DNA of 64,000 nucleotides from Muricea muricata (lineage: Eukaryota; Cnidaria; Anthozoa; Malacalcyonacea; Plexauridae), in the NCBI GenBank assembly GCA_963855995.1, contig OY979723.1, forward strand, positions 12,786,713-12,850,712, read 5' to 3'. This document shows positions 19,207 to 32,350 of this stretch, one piece after another. Position numbers and translations under genes: made by a program. Within the stretch, counting starts at the first letter, position 1. The number at the start of each line of letters is the position of its first letter. The notes under the pieces were generated by a model. That model saw only the letters and a program-made list of their open reading frames with translations, ran no database searches and was not told the origin of the DNA.

Positions 19207-19707
19207 AGAGATAAACTAGTATTGGGTACTTACAGTTATACCTAATCCCACTAACTACCCCCGACCATTGTCAATTTCCACTCCCACCAGTTTTCGTAGC
19301 TTTATAGTTCTCACAACAATCTAGTTATTACGGTTACTGTTAGGTAGGTAAGTCTATCTGACATGCTCAGAAGGTAACTCTAATCTACTATAGTTAGTAT
19401 ACTTGAGTTACCTCAGTTGTCTAAGGTAACTCTAGTCTACCTTCAATAGTGGTAGATTAGAGTTGTAACTTTACCTTAGTGAACTAACGTAACTCTAGTC
19501 TACCACTATTGAAGGTAGACTAGAGTTAACTAAGACAACTGAGGTGACTCTATTATACTAACTATACTACCTTCTGAGCATGTCAGATAGACTTACCTAC
19601 CTAACAGTTACCCAAAGCTACGAAAACCGGTAGGGGTGGAAATGAAAATGGCCAGAGGTGGTTAAAGGGAGTAGTTACAACTGTAGTACCCAATACTAGT
19701 TTATAAT
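19207..19707. repeat. Foldback element, about 500 bp, centre near 19,476
   Basis: Left arm has ACTAGTATTGGGTAC near 19,217 and the right arm its reverse complement near 19,686. The inner part CTACCTTCAATAGTGGTA (about 19,436) is mirrored by TACCACTATTGAAGGTAG (about 19,499). Arms match imperfectly over about 220 bp. No coding capacity, so a MITE-like foldback is likely. Confidence 0.8.
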
Positions 19708-19770
19708 TAGTACACTTACCTCTACTAACTATATTAAGTACAGTTGCTGTGTATTATCAGTGCATATCTG

Positions 19771-19845
19771 TGTGGCTCCAGGAATTGAACCTGGAAACCT
19801 AATTAGGTCCACTCTAATTAGGTACCCTCCAGGGCCTTTTTTGTT
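19771..19845 (-). repeat. Repeat with tRNA-like B box (copy 1)
   Basis: The minus strand reads CCAGGTTCAATTCCTGG, a T-arm-like hairpin with a B-box-like core. Upstream of it a 10-bp motif (ACCTAATTAG) is repeated directly, so no tRNA cloverleaf forms. A related copy lies at 20,325-20,390. A tRNA-derived SINE fragment is possible; a functional tRNA is not. Confidence 0.35.
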
Positions 19846-20324
19846 AAAACTTAGTAATAAGTTTACAGACGTGACATTACAAAACATAGTGGAAAATATA
19901 GTAATGTAGCAGCTATGTTTTTGTGTGCTTTTGAGTGCAATTACCGGCATTAAAACGAAAGCTGAACGACAGAATAATAGCAACACTGTACTTACGCTAA
20001 CTCTATCTTTGGATCGTCGCGGCTTCGGTTGGTCTCGTTTTACCATGCTGTTTACGGTTTCATCTTGTTATCATTCTCTCTTAGTAGAACATCACGCAGG
20101 TCCAGTAGGTAACAAGCTCATCCATATCCAGTCAACCATCATAAGATAAGGAGAAAATTAAACATATCTTCTAGTATATTAGACTATAGTCTACCTACTA
20201 TACTAAGGTAATAATACTTCAATTACATTTAGTATAGTTAGTGTATATATAGTTACTAAATAGTTTGGGTTAACCTTACCATATACAGTACAGTGTCACG
20301 CCTGTGACCATCGGTTAGTGCAAT

Positions 20325-20390
20325 CTAGATTGCTCCAGGGATTGAACCTAAAAACCTTATTTAATACGTCCCCGCCAGGGCTGCTATTTT
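20325..20390 (-). repeat. Repeat with tRNA-like B box (copy 2)
   Basis: Shares the order GCTCCAGG, ATTGAACCT, AAACCT and CCAGGGC with the copy at 19,771. The minus strand has GGTTCAATCCC. It is more degraded than copy 1. Confidence 0.3.
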
Positions 20391-20464
20391 GTTACAACTC
20401 TCTTTCGTAAAAAAGCCCAACTTATATAGCATTTGACGCCTGTAACCATGCCACAAACAGTAAT

Positions 20465-20700
20465 GCCACGGGTGTAAAAATGTAAATGTTAACAATCCCT
20501 TGAGTAACTATTTTCCTCAAGAATGCCCCAAAAAACTAAAGGTAAACGGGGTTTTTTTTTGAAAAATTGTCCCAAAAAGTAAAGGTTAATCCCTTACGTT
20601 TTTCGTTAACAGTGCCGCAAACAATTAAAGGTTATAACCCCTTTGGGTTTTTTGGTCAAAAATGCACAAAAAAGTAAAAGTTAACCCTTTCGGTAAAAAA
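20465..20700. repeat. Degenerate tandem repeat, period about 60 bp
   Basis: Four diverged units share CCCAAAAA-GTAAAGGTTAA followed by a CCCTTT / GGGGTTTTT block. Units begin near 20,521, 20,571, 20,610 and 20,665. Confidence 0.5.
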
Positions 20701-20751
20701 TATCTATACTGTATACAAAGACTGGTTACATTACCCAATAGATACTCTTTA

Positions 20752-20897
20752 TAATATAATTTTGTGGAAACACCACGTAAGTTTATCATCGCAGAGCTTC
20801 TGATTCTGATTCAATCCGTAAGCCCAGATCTTCATCAGTGCTAATAATAATAAGAGCTTACGGACCGAAAGCTCTGCGATAATAGAATTATATTTTA
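20752..20897. repeat. Small hairpin MITE
   Basis: TATCATCGCAGAGCTT on the left is mirrored by AAGCTCTGCGATAATA on the right. An inner pair CCGTAAGC / GCTTACGG and flanking TATAATTTT / AAATTATA-like ends extend the symmetry. Confidence 0.6.
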
Positions 20898-22413
20898 ATT
20901 TGATATTCACCATATTCACCATGCAATCATACAAGGACCTTAAATGCATGCTCATTATCCAGAACTTTAAGCCTAGTTTTCATTAGGTCGTGAGTGTTGT
21001 TGATATATCAAAGTGACCGATGTGATAGAGCATGTGCGCCGATCTACACTTAATATGACTAATTTGAATACAGCCCACAAAAGAAAAGGTAAGTCCAGAC
21101 TATAGATCGATCACGTTGCAAATTACTGATGAATTTCGAAAAGTTATTATGCACTGTGATGTCATAAGTTGTGTAATTTGCATAACGAATAAAGTTGAAT
21201 ATCTCAAGAAAAAAATTAGACAAATTCTACGAAGGAAGTTACACTGTGGTTTTATACGATCTTTACAATGCGATCAATAAGTAGTTGCACAAAATATTGT
21301 TTCATAGGCACTTTCACTGTGATTAGTGGAAACGTCGAAGAATCAGAACAACGTACATTGTAATTAGTAATCACTACAAAACAGTGACTGAAAAAGTGAT
21401 TAGGAGTTTTTACAACCGGCCCCTGGTACACACCTACATAGCTATAGTTGAAGCTTTGCCACGCTCAAGGCAGGCAGAGTAATTGGGATCACGCACTGCA
21501 GGGGCCAAATACAGAAGAACTTCTCTAATTCCACGACAGCGAAATTCTTCGAAGAAAACTGTTAATGCGAAATACGAACGATTGTAGCTGAATGATTCTA
21601 ATGAATTTTTCAACTTTTTCAGTCCGGCCTTTATATAGTCCTATTACTGTTTAGCAAATAGTTTTCATTTTTGCATGCGTCTCTAGGGTCATAGATCATC
21701 ACAGATGACGTGATGGAGTGCAAGGAACAAAAAAGTACGCAACTTTTTGTTTTTTTGCAGACAGTGACGTCTTCTGTGATCCATTACAGTATAGAAGCAC
21801 AAAAAATCTATTTGTCTCATACAGTAACAAAAGACGCGCGAAAATATTTTGTTCAAGTACATGTTTGCTCATAAAGTACATCACGCAATCAGATGACGTC
21901 ATCTGTGCGTGTGTACTAAAATAACACACAGCGCTCGACCAATGAAACGCAAAATGAACTGTGATTATTGTACATAAATACTAGATATATTCAGTGAGGT
22001 ACCGGTAGATATATTCGTCAATTTGTGGCATTTGTGTGTAAAGTACTGTGATTTTTAACAAAAGTGTTAGAGAAATACCAATTAAATGTTCTAGCAACAT
22101 AAAAAGATGCATCCGCAATGTAAATTTTGATTAGATGGCTGTGAAGTTGGGGAAACATCTTCCCAATATCGTCAGAACAGCTCTTGATATTGTTGCAGTA
22201 TTGTTGAATGTCACATAATTATCATAAGGTGGTAAATGTAAGATGACCCCCCCCCCCCTGGTGCCAACCTGTAAGAGTTCAAATGTTGAAATGTCTGTCA
22301 AGTGCGATATTAGCCTCCTGGGGTCACTAATTAACAGTCAACATTTTCATTCTTCAATCTAATTTCCAATATTTAGAATATTCTAAAAGCTGTTGCAGCA
22401 TTACTAATTGCTC

Positions 22414-25400
22414 TCAAGTTGATAGACTTTTGACAGCCTTCATTGCAGCTTCATCAAGATTGTCAGCAGTAGTCACAGGTATACCACTATCTTTAAGCAC
22501 CTCTCTCGCTCTTATTACATTGGTCCCTGAAAGACATGATGGTAACTCATGTCACATATCAACTCTATTGTTAAAGCAGAACCTAAACTATAGTTCTAAA
22601 CTTTTCTATCATCTTAATTATAGACGTTAGAGCATTAATAAACTAAGTTGAAACTTCTGTTATACAATTAACTGCATATTCAAAGAAAACTTCCAAAAAA
22701 AGAATAGATGTTCTAGGAAACACAGACTGAACTAATTTTCAAACACAGTAATGTTATCATTCTACATATATAGATAATTATAATTGTAGGTTGGAATATC
22801 ATAATTACCTTCTAATCGCACAATTAATGGGACATCTACTTTCAGTTTTTCATAAGCGGCTTGAATGCCTCTTGCTACCATTTCACAATCCACAATCCCA
22901 CCAAATATGTTTACCAGGATTGCTTTTACCTAAAACACACAAAAAAACCAATTATGATTTCACAATTATAGATATATTTGTGGTAAAAGAGTGAACTGCA
23001 AAACCGCATCAACTCACATTTTAACAGCATCAACTCACATTTTTATCCGATGCAATAATTCTAAATGCTTGGTGTACACCTTCTTCTTGTATACCACCAC
23101 CAAGGTCCAAAAAATTTGCTGGTTCACCATTATGATGTTTGATCATGTCCATTGTTGCCATGGCAAGACCTGCTCCATTAACTGAAAACAAAATCACATT
23201 GGATATGATGGCCACATACACCCAATGGAAGATAAATCAATAAGGAAATTAGGGGCTAAATATTGTTAGATGACATATTGGCAAGTTTTAATCATTTGCA
23301 GTAAATACACATGTCTAAATGATCATTTGTAGGTTGTTTTAATTAAGTTAGTTTATTGTGTGTGTGTGTGTGTATCAGATGTATCATTTGCAATATAATG
23401 TTGATTGAATGTGATTTGAGTTCACACCAAGTACAGACAGTATACAAGACGTTGTTAGGATCACCACTGGCTATGTACTGTACAAAAGCAAGGCAATCTT
23501 ACCTATACAAGCAATGTTGCCATCCATTCCAATGTAATTTAAGTTGTACTTCTCTGCCTCAACTTCCCTAGGGTTTTTCTCGGCAATATCTTCACTTGCA
23601 AATAAGTCTTGTTGTCGAAACTTTGCATTGTCATCAAAATTTATCTTCGCATCAAAACATACAACTATAGGCAATGCATAGAGTATGACATGAAATTAAT
23701 ATGGTCCAGAGGTATTCAAAAGGAAGTAAATATGGCAGTCTATGGTGGAAGGGTTATTTAGAGACGGATCTCATAATGGGGAAAATCTGTAATTTTATAC
23801 CTCGACCATCATCAGTTTCACCCAGGGGATTCACCTCAACCTGTGTTGCATCACGAGATATAAATAGTTCATACAACTTTTCAATTTGAACTGCTGCCTG
23901 CAAGCACATAATATATATAAGTTAAACAATTATATATTATATTATTTCTTGAGCAAATCACAAACGAGGCAACACCTACTTCATCCCTTAATGATCCTTT
24001 GAAATGCAATTTATCCGCTAGCTCCAGCGATTGTTCTTTTGTGATTCCCTTACTGATATCAACTGGAAACTAAAGACGAGTAAACAAATGATGAGAAAAC
24101 ATAATATCGTAATCTGATTTATTATAGTTTAGTCACGAACAGTTTAGTGCTACTGGTATATATTTTAAAACATACTTTATAAATTTTATCAGGTGTTTTC
24201 TCAGCAACTTCTTCGATGTCCACACCACCTTCAGGACTTGCGACAATCACAGGTCCTTCAAATGCACGATCCATTAAAATGGCTAAGTATGTTTCACGAC
24301 AGATGTCCAACGCTTCACCCAACATAACCTGCAGAGATTAAGAATTGCAATTTAATTACTCGTCTTTAATTTTAACTGCATTAGTCTAAAATTTTGTGAC
24401 AAGGTCATTTTTCAGCTTATATCTGGAGGTGTTTGTACTGTTTGTTGAGCAGGATGTGATAAACAGTCTTAAAAGACAAACAGTCTTAAAACTTATCACT
24501 GCCATTTTCAAATACCTTACGAACAAGAACTCCATCTTTGCCAGTTTGTTTTGTGACCAAGGAATGACCAATCATCTGATCAACAATGGATGGTATTTCA
24601 TCAAAACTGGATAAAAAATAATATTAATGATGGTTGCAGGCGTTGATACATAAACACCAATTGCAAAATCATACTTTCTACTAAGTTTGACTCCACCCTG
24701 TAAACCACTGCTAAACGTTCCTTTGCCACGCCCTCCTGCCAATACTTGAGCCTTGATAACAACCTCGTTAACATCTGTAAAACATAATTATTATTCTTAT
24801 CTAATTATTGTATAATTAGCTGATTATTGTATTATTATACACAATTAATCTTTATTATCATATCATTATACACAATTAATCTATAATAAACTAATTCATA
24901 TTCAATTAATTTACATAATTTTTAAAAGTATTGTATACCTAACTGATTCACCAATTCAGACACATCATTGTCGCCATCAGCTACCCGAAATTTCTGGACG
25001 TTTATGCCATGATTTTTCATCAGTTCTTTGCTTTGATATTCTTGAAGATCTAGGCAGCGCTGGCCACTCACACTGAACAAACACACCTGAAGATCATTTT
25101 AGAAAATGTTTAATTGTGCTCCAGGGAGCCCCCCCCCCACCTCTCTCCTTGATACATTCACCGATTCAAGTCCACCAAATGTAACACCAACAGATTTCTA
25201 GCAAAAATTTGACATGGAATGTACCCAAATTTCACGCATCTCCATTACCCCCCCCCCCCCCCCCCCCAGTTGAACCAGGCAGGGCAGTCGTGCGGGATCA
25301 GGGGCAGGAATTAACACAAAACATGAATTTTGCTTACAAAATAGGATATATGTAAGATTCATGCAATTTCAAATGTCAACAGGAAACATTAGCAACTAAC

Positions 25401-25487
25401 CTGGTTTATTTCCAAACATCTAGATAATAATTTTCGACTTGAATATCGCAAATTACTGCCAGACACGCGCACCAGAAACGCCGCCAT
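22414..25487 (-). CDS. SUCLG2: Succinyl-CoA ligase beta subunit, GDP-forming type, mitochondrial
   Basis: Beta subunit of the TCA-cycle enzyme joining succinyl-CoA cleavage to NTP formation. Eleven exons traced: 25487-25401, 25086-24939, 24774-24675, 24606-24516, 24328-24176, 24069-23980, 23897-23801, 23664-23503, 23181-23039, 22929-22809 and 22526-22414. All phases agree, giving 434 aa (human 432). The first 29 residues look like a mitochondrial presequence (Arg/Ser-rich, no acidic residue before the last few). [11 protein letters not shown] opens the ATP-grasp domain. GGRGKG lies at 92-97, then [53 protein letters not shown] and VNIFGGIV. The GTF...GLQGGVKL context and the [12 protein letters not shown] stretch favour SUCLG2 over SUCLA2; that choice is from recall. 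Intron 9 holds a duplicated donor (see findings). Divergent from TMEM243. Confidence 0.95.
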
Positions 25488-25941
25488 ATTTACTGAAATT
25501 TAAAGGCCTTCGAATTTTTTATAAAGCACAGCAAGTACTTTGTTTTATAACAATCTACTGGCTATTCATCTATGACCCTAAGTGCACCTAATTAGCAACT
25601 GTTATATATATGTATATATATGTACTATCCCTCACAAGTCACGAGCTTTAAATTGAACTTCTAATTATATAGCTGGAACAAAATATTTAAATTCAAAATA
25701 TTTTGTGATGTGTCTAATGAAATCTGGGAGCGGGAGTATGGCTATAGTTTGAGCATGATACTATTGATCTTGGACCTCAACTTGAGCAATCTTTTTTGAA
25801 CATTTCTTCAAGTTTCACACTTCGCTGACCTCTGTATTGGAGACATTAGACATATTTTTTTATATATTGCACTGTGCTGTCATTTATCCAAAGGACGTGC
25901 CTTAAAACTACGTGGACAAATTCTTGTAGTATTTATGCAAG
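25488..25941. promoter_or_regulatory. Divergent promoter region SUCLG2 / TMEM243
   Basis: 454 bp between the two start codons. It includes a short TATATA-rich tract near 25,600 and ACGTGG near 25,911. Shared control is inferred from geometry. Confidence 0.4.
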
Positions 25942-27150
25942 ATGTATTCAAATGACGTAGACCGGCCTTTATTTGGCGAGGCCAGAACTCAGGTAATGTG
26001 AAGTTGTATAAGGTTAATATTTTTACACCAACAGATAAGATGTTATTAACAGCTTAGTAAAAAAAAGGCCATAAATGATTTGTATATGTGTGTAGTGAGC
26101 ATAATGTATGTAATTAAGATGACGTTTTGTACTGGTGGCATTGTCATTTATTTTTGAGGTCATGACCTATCCTGAACAACCGGTTACTATTATTGCACAG
26201 CCGGACACTGCTTACATTCATAATAGACCTTTTCCACAGCACCAGAAGTGCTCAAGTTTGCACTTAATATGCTCAAACTATTCAACCGTTGAGCTTAATT
26301 GCCAAACTGGTCACTTACAGTAAATCAACTTAGTTAATTTCAAACTAGAAATTATCCTGAATGTTCATACTTTGCAACTAATAGATGTATGTAATTTTTC
26401 CACTAGGATCGTTATCTTAATTATGGTGTTGGTTTCGTAACATGTCTGATGGTTTTAGTAAGTTATAATTGTAGTGTTGTTTTGATTCTATATCATTCTA
26501 TTCTTCTTTTCTTTCGGGGTCAATGCTTCGCGATGTTTAAACTGAAGCATTTCCAGGTGTACTGATATTAATATAAAGCCCAACTTTATTATCTCATTGT
26601 TTATTTAGGTACTCATCAGTAAAGTACATGAGTCAATGGACTATTGTTTTCATTTTTAGGAAACATTGGTCAGTGCATTTGTGTTTCCATTACCGCCAAA
26701 AGGACTTCATATATTTCTGGCTATCGTTATTGTAATGGTGTGCATATCTGAACTACTACTAGTAAGTTAATAGAAGCAGTCACAGTTTGGGGGCATTAAG
26801 GGATGGGGGTGGAGGTTTCACCCTTCTACCTTGGCCAAGGCTACATATATACCTTTGACAATCTCTCTGACCATGGACTTGGCAACCAAATTTCAAGCAA
26901 TAATTAACTAAATAAACATCACCCACCCCCCACACACACTTGTGTCATTTAAACATATTCAGTTCTTCCTATTCCACATAACACTTGATGTTCTATGACT
27001 CAGGACAGTTGTTTCATATATTATTCTATTTTGCAGATTTACTGGTATCGACAGGGGGACCTGGAACCAAAATTTAGACAGTTAATATTTTATAACTCAT
27101 TTACAATACTATTATTGTGTATTTGTGCAAACCTAATATTTCACGAGTGA
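25942..27150 (+). CDS. TMEM243: Transmembrane protein 243
   Basis: Small multi-pass membrane protein of unclear function (MM-TRAG family). Four short exons, too small to stand out as open frames: 25942-25992, 26407-26457, 26660-26761 and 27037-27150, every junction in phase 0. They encode 105 aa (human 118). DRPLFGEA near the N-terminus, LVSAFVFPLPPKGLHIF in the middle and IYWYRQGDLEPKFRQLI followed by CICANLIFHE at the end match the family in order. Three or four hydrophobic segments are visible. The splice sites are canonical GT-AG with GTAATG, GTAAGT and GTAAGT donors. The start ATG is preceded by an out-of-frame ATG seven bases upstream, which could lower translation. Confidence 0.94.
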
Positions 27151-27618
27151 TGTTTTGGTTCAACCAATTCAGTTAGAAACACAAATATTGTAGAGCTGGC
27201 TCATCTCAGAAATCACTGGATGGTGAACTTAATTGCACTAGATACTCAATCCAGTTTATTTTAAGATCACTGAGTGGGTAAAATAACCAAATGAACTAAA
27301 TTCTGTGATTAGTGAAAAATACGATATACCCTGAAAGAGCTAGGCAAATCTGAAAGGGTATACAACATGCTGTATTCATTCAATGTTTTGCTGTTTGCGT
27401 CGATTCAAGCAGGTTTTCTGGCGTCAAACTGGGGTCAGCTGTGCAAAGCTGGGTTGATACTTACTCTGGTTTAATTAGTTGCAGTCAGCTCTTCATCACT
27501 CTTTGAAAATGTCAAAAACTAAAACTGCTGTTGACTTAGACACATTTTCTAAATTGTATAAACAAGCTGTTTGGAAATTTCTAGGAATTTAACAGTTTAA
27601 CCCAGGGAGATCTTCCAA

Positions 27619-27855
27619 TAGACCTTACCCATAATGACGTCATTTAGTAGTTAAGCGAGTAAAACTATTTGAATATAGCAATATTGTTAAATTTTTTTAG
27701 GTCCTTATTTGTCCAGAACATTAAATGAAACAAATAATTTAACATATTTATTTCACAAATAATCTTTTTGTTACTGAAACCATTCAATTATATTGGCATA
27801 TTCAAATAGTTTTACATGCTTAACTACTAAATGACGTCATTATGGGTATGGTCTA
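27619..27855. repeat. TA-flanked MITE, family 1, copy 2
   Basis: Starts TA-GACCTTACCCATAATGACG and ends with the mirror sequence followed by TA. Terminal inverted repeats are about 70 bp. It is the same family as 6617-6852, in inverted orientation. TA flanks suggest mobilisation by a Tc1/mariner-type transposase; that is inference. Confidence 0.85.
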
Positions 27856-27920
27856 TCATGTGTCATTTACATGTACATACACGCAAATAATTCCTGCTTA
27901 AAGCATATTAAATCTTATTA

Positions 27921-28104
27921 GTATAATCATATAGGTGAAAAATGAAAATCCTCTACTCTGATTGGTTGCCCTGGAGGTGATTATGACACAATAATCACAT
28001 TAGCATTTTTCTTTCAAAATGGCCACCGGTTGTTTTGTCATATGCTGACATGTGCTGTTTTAAAATATGAAACTTTTTTTCATTTTTCACCTGTGTGATT
28101 ATAC
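27921..28104. repeat. TA-flanked MITE, family 2
   Basis: TA-GTATAATCATATAGGTG at the left is mirrored at the right by CACCTGTGTGATTATAC-TA. The inverted ends are about 30 bp; the 120-bp interior is unique in this window. Confidence 0.75.
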
Positions 28105-28954
28105 TATACCTTGCCTTTGTCTCAGTGAATATTCAAGGATAATCACTGTGGCAAATAATTGTTAAATATTTGCTGAACTCTCTCCATAAAAAAATTTGTT
28201 TATTTTAAATGTGATATGGAACTGAATTTAGACTTATATGCAAGATTGTAAGTGTCAAAACAAGTCTAACCTGCTTTGAGCAACTGTTCCCAGTTCAGTA
28301 AAATAGAAAGACACTTTCTCTTCAGCTGGGCAAGTGTATACATACATTACACAAACTGTAAGAGTTTACATTAAATGTCTGGTAATTACATACACATTTT
28401 CAGAACATTATTTAATGATATGGTAAAATACTGTTATAGATGACTAATTATGATTTTTGTACTTGTTAACTGTTAGCATGAAAATACAAGAAAATAAAAT
28501 GCATTCACTAATTCAATAAAATGTGTCAAAATTATTTCAAACTCCAGGCGTGCTCTGGGGAACAAAGATAAGCAAAGATATTTTCAACAAAAATGGTCCT
28601 ATTACCATTTCATTCTTTGCTGATGCATCCAATTTACATCAAACAACCAAAATTTAATTTACACAGATTTTATTAATACCATAGATAATAAATCATACAC
28701 GATGCTCACGAAAATTTTTCTTAAATATACTTTTTTAAATGACAGAGTATATAGTTTGTTTGTTTCCATGATTCATTGGTAAAATATTCCATCCACCTCA
28801 ATAAAACAAGACAATGAACCTCATCGGGCATTGGCCATTCTAGGTGTTACACAAAATGCTTGGCAGGGTTGCAGGTATTATTGAGGGAAATGAAAGATTT
28901 CAACAACAAAAGACAAAAGTTTTAAATGGCATCTACATAATCGCAGAGCTACAG

Positions 28955-31186
28955 TCAAGGTGTCATTTCTTCTGGCGTCGTCCCAGGAGTGATAAGCCGT
29001 GATTTACCGTGCGCCAAGGTAAAGAAATCGTCTTCAGGAATTCCTGCTGCCTCCAAAGATTCCTTTAATTTCTTTGGAGGTTCCAAGTAAGGCTGTTGAT
29101 TCAAAAAATAAGAGAACTTTAAGATTGTACTGGTGTTGTTCTGAGTTTATAATCATGCCAGTCAAGCTGAAAAAATACCTGAGGAATATTTTTCAATTTG
29201 CCCAATGTGGACATAAACTCAGAGTAACACTAATTTTAAAACATTGTGCAATATAATTTTTACACATCAGTATATCGGAAATTTCTCACACTGAACATCC
29301 CTACATTAAATTAAACACAATAATGTAACAATCTCATCTATTTAGCAAGACGTGTTCTATCTTATGACCAAAAGAATTTCTAAGCCTCTTAACTGACAGT
29401 TTCTAACAACTCCGTACCTCGTAAGTCAAAACAAAAGTACCCCAGTGAATTCCAAGGGATTTTTTCGCTTTGATATCTTGATGAATTCTCACAGCCTCTT
29501 CAGGATTAACATGTTGCTTAGCCATCATTTCCCTGTAATAGTATTTTCATTCATTAATTTTTTACCCATTTGGCTATTTACAGTATGCTATCACAACAAT
29601 ATTACTCACTGACCACAACACCAACCAATCACAAATCAAAATAGAAAATCACTGTTTGATGCAGTGTTTGACGCAAGTGACGCTCACCTTGGTTGATACG
29701 CACCAATAGGAATGGCTGCTAAGTCAAAGGGTCCATACTTGTGACCAATTTCCTTGAACCCGTCGCAATATCCTGTGTCACCTCCGAAAAAAAACTTGTA
29801 CCTCGGGCCAATAATGGTCCAGCTCCCCCACAACACAAGATTTTTGTCAAGAACACCACGGCCACACCAGTGTTTTGTTGGAGTGAACACAAACTCCATT
29901 TTTTCTGTTTTGCCGTTTTCTGTTTTACATATCTCCTTTCCATCCCACCATTCATACTCATTAACATTTTTGGTAACACCGGTCTGTGCCATCCAGGTTT
30001 TTAAACCAGCTGGGACGAACCAATTGATGTTAGGAAAACAGTCAATCAGGTCATGAACAGTCTGCACATCAAGGTGGTCGTAATGATTATGACTAATGCA
30101 CACTGCATCAATTTTAGGAAGCTCTTGAACACTGCAAGGGGGTGGTCGATATCGTTTTGGGCCCACCCAACTGGAGGGCGAGCAGCGGTCGCTGAAAATG
30201 GGATCAGCTAGGATAGAATAGCCATCAAATTGGACTAGTACCGAGGCATGGCCTATCCACGTTACACGGATCCCTTCCTCAGGAGGGGCCGATACTTCTG
30301 GAGATAATTTATAAACTGGGAGAGTCTTGTTCAATTCCTAGAAGAATAACAAGGGAATATATTGGGTCATTCCAGAAAGTTTGAATCATTACCTCTCCCC
30401 AACAACAGGTATTCCATAGAGGTACAACCTCACCCTCCTAGGACATCTGTGTTTCAACCATCCCCAACCCCCCCTTCTTGGTTCCAGAGGTTGACTAATG
30501 TGTGAGCCTGCAAGCCGGAGCTTTTCTTTGCGAACCTTGAGCTATTTTTGGGAGCCTTTATCACGCACTTTTTCATACATGTAATAATTTCCCATGTAAT
30601 AGCATGGGATGCAAGTTTAATTTGAGGCTAAATGTACTCGAAAGCCGAAGGCTAGAGTTAGTAAAGGCTGGCAAAGGCTTGCAATGGCCAATGCCAATGG
30701 CTTGCAAAATCAGGTAATTGGGCCATGTGTCGGTGAATTTTCGATGCCCAAGTTCTTAAGGATAAGATAAGCTGTACAAAACCACATATCTAAAGAGCAA
30801 GCATAGCCATATACCATAACCATAACGGCTTGCAAACTGAGGCTTGCGTGCGGGCTTGCAGACCCACATTTACTGACAGCTTCCTGTCTTAAGGATTCAA
30901 ATTCACCCGATGGAGAAACAGGCTTGAGAAGAAGTTGGTTTACATAAATGTATATATTAATTTTCATACAAATTGAAATACTTTACCATGATAAAAAATT
31001 TCAGAAATTAAAGACTGATCAACTCACTTGCTCACCAGGAACATTACTATAATTTTTTCCAAAAGCGAAGCTTAATAACGCACCGGGTGACATTTCTGGA
31101 ATACGACCATCTCCCCAGGGATTTTCATACCTTGAACCACTTCTTATTGCCTTTGTGTACTCACGCACATTTCCTCCTTCAGCCAT
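28955..31186 (-). CDS. NAPEPLD: N-acyl-phosphatidylethanolamine-hydrolysing phospholipase D
   Basis: Zinc metallo-beta-lactamase-fold enzyme that cleaves N-acyl-phosphatidylethanolamine to N-acylethanolamines (anandamide and relatives) on internal membranes. Four exons: 31186-31028, 30337-29688, 29532-29418 and 29092-28955. Phases agree, giving 353 aa (human 393, with a longer N-terminus). GxxRYENPW lies near the start and [12 protein letters not shown] opens the fold. The metal motif SHNHYDHLD gives His136, His138, Asp140 and His141. Further ligands are expected in [16 protein letters not shown] and GIHWGTF, all present. [14 protein letters not shown] and [13 protein letters not shown] are family signatures, so all catalytic elements look intact. 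Exon 2 holds most of the catalytic domain. Between exons 1 and 2 a 690-bp intron contains repetitive GGCTTGCAA motifs. Confidence 0.96.
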
Positions 31187-32350
31187 TGAAGTGCTATTAT
31201 AAGAAATCAGAAGTTTGCAATACCTTATGCACCGGTTAACATAATCCCTGCTCTCCTCAACTGGAAGTATGTCGTATTCCCATTTCCCAGCCCAAATTTT
31301 GACTAAATCCTATTGCACAAGTGCACAAATTCCACAGCCCTAATGTCCGACTGTCTGTTGTGCTCCAATTATCTTTATCCCATTCTATTGTTTATTAGCC
31401 AATGAATCCTAATCTCCCAGTGCATGGAATCTCCCTTTTCACAGCACAAAATAGGCAATTCCCTGTGCCCATTTTAACCCTTCAAAGTACCAACTTAACA
31501 GATGCACCTGAAACACCCTTATCTGCACCTGCATGAGTTCTTAGAATGAGGAGATCAAAGAGAATCTTACATTTCAACACGATGCAGTGAAACGCTGTGT
31601 TTCACTACTCCCTGCATCCGCATGATTGAAACCACAAGACAAAATCAATGCACGGCTAATCCTCCCATTTCACTTTCATATAAACGTTCAATAATAACAC
31701 ACAAAGCAATCAAATGACTCAATTTGAAATAAAATATACTCATATAAAGTCGCACTTACCGAAGTTTTCTTGTAACAAAAGGTGCAAGAAGTGCACCAGT
31801 TACCAGATAAAAGCGAATCTTGAAAAAAGCTCTAAAATCTCGCTAGCAAATTCCATGAAATTTACAGCCTAAATAATGGCCTAATGAGGAATATGAATGT
31901 ACGATGACCTAATGTACCTATTACCTAATGTTACTATTTTTACTATAACATGAAGTATGAAACGTTTGCAGATGATGTATGCGTGCACTTGGTGTAAGAC
32001 AAGACTCAATGGAGGGCCATTTGTCTTTTTAAACAAGACGCCTGCTAAGGCGTTCACTCCGCCTGCCAAACGAAAATGGGCACAAGGCCAGGCAGGGCTG
32101 TAACTAGAGAGTTCATTGGGGGTGGGGTACATTCACTTATTTCTGTTCTGTCCAACTAATTCCTTTTTAAATCAATTATTATTACGGTACCTTCCAAGGC
32201 ATTTTAAGACATTGCTAGCACATCTTATGCAATCACTAAGATAACCAAAAATCAATGTCTGAGTGACCTGCCAGGCACTCTGTCCAGAGTCCTAGTAGGA
32301 TTGCATTTTTTAGAATTTAATTTAGATTAAAGACTTTAATAGTACATATG
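31187..32350. other. NAPEPLD upstream region with a dispersed repeat
   Basis: No gene seen. About 31,310-31,500 matches 41,490-41,640 in the order AAGTGCACAA, CCCAGTGCATGGAATCT, CCCAGCA/CACAGCA, GCAATTCCC; these are two copies of a dispersed repeat. The NAPEPLD promoter should lie within the first few hundred bases. Confidence 0.5.
31881..32150. other. Unassigned non-coding stretch
   Basis: Contains GGCAGGCAGGG-like and GCCTGCTAAGGCG motifs but no readable gene or clear repeat border. Nothing supported. Confidence 0.3.

Larger units (their letters stand above)
19075..22413. other. Gene-free interval QNG1-SUCLG2
   Basis: 3.3 kb with no supported gene. It holds the QNG1 promoter side, a 500-bp foldback, two related B-box-bearing repeats, a degenerate tandem array and a small hairpin, each listed separately. 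At 21,690-21,915 TGACGTCA-type palindromes occur (AGATGACGT at both ends) in a weak inverted arrangement. The remainder is plain AT-rich sequence. Confidence 0.5.
27151..28954. other. Tail-to-tail spacer TMEM243 / NAPEPLD
   Basis: 1.8 kb between two stop codons, holding both 3' UTRs and two TA-flanked MITEs listed separately. AATAAA signals occur near 28,494 and 28,516. Nothing coding is recognised. Confidence 0.5.

Noticed and set aside
19771..19845. tRNA gene
   Set aside because: Only the T-arm/B-box hairpin is present. No acceptor or anticodon stems can be formed.
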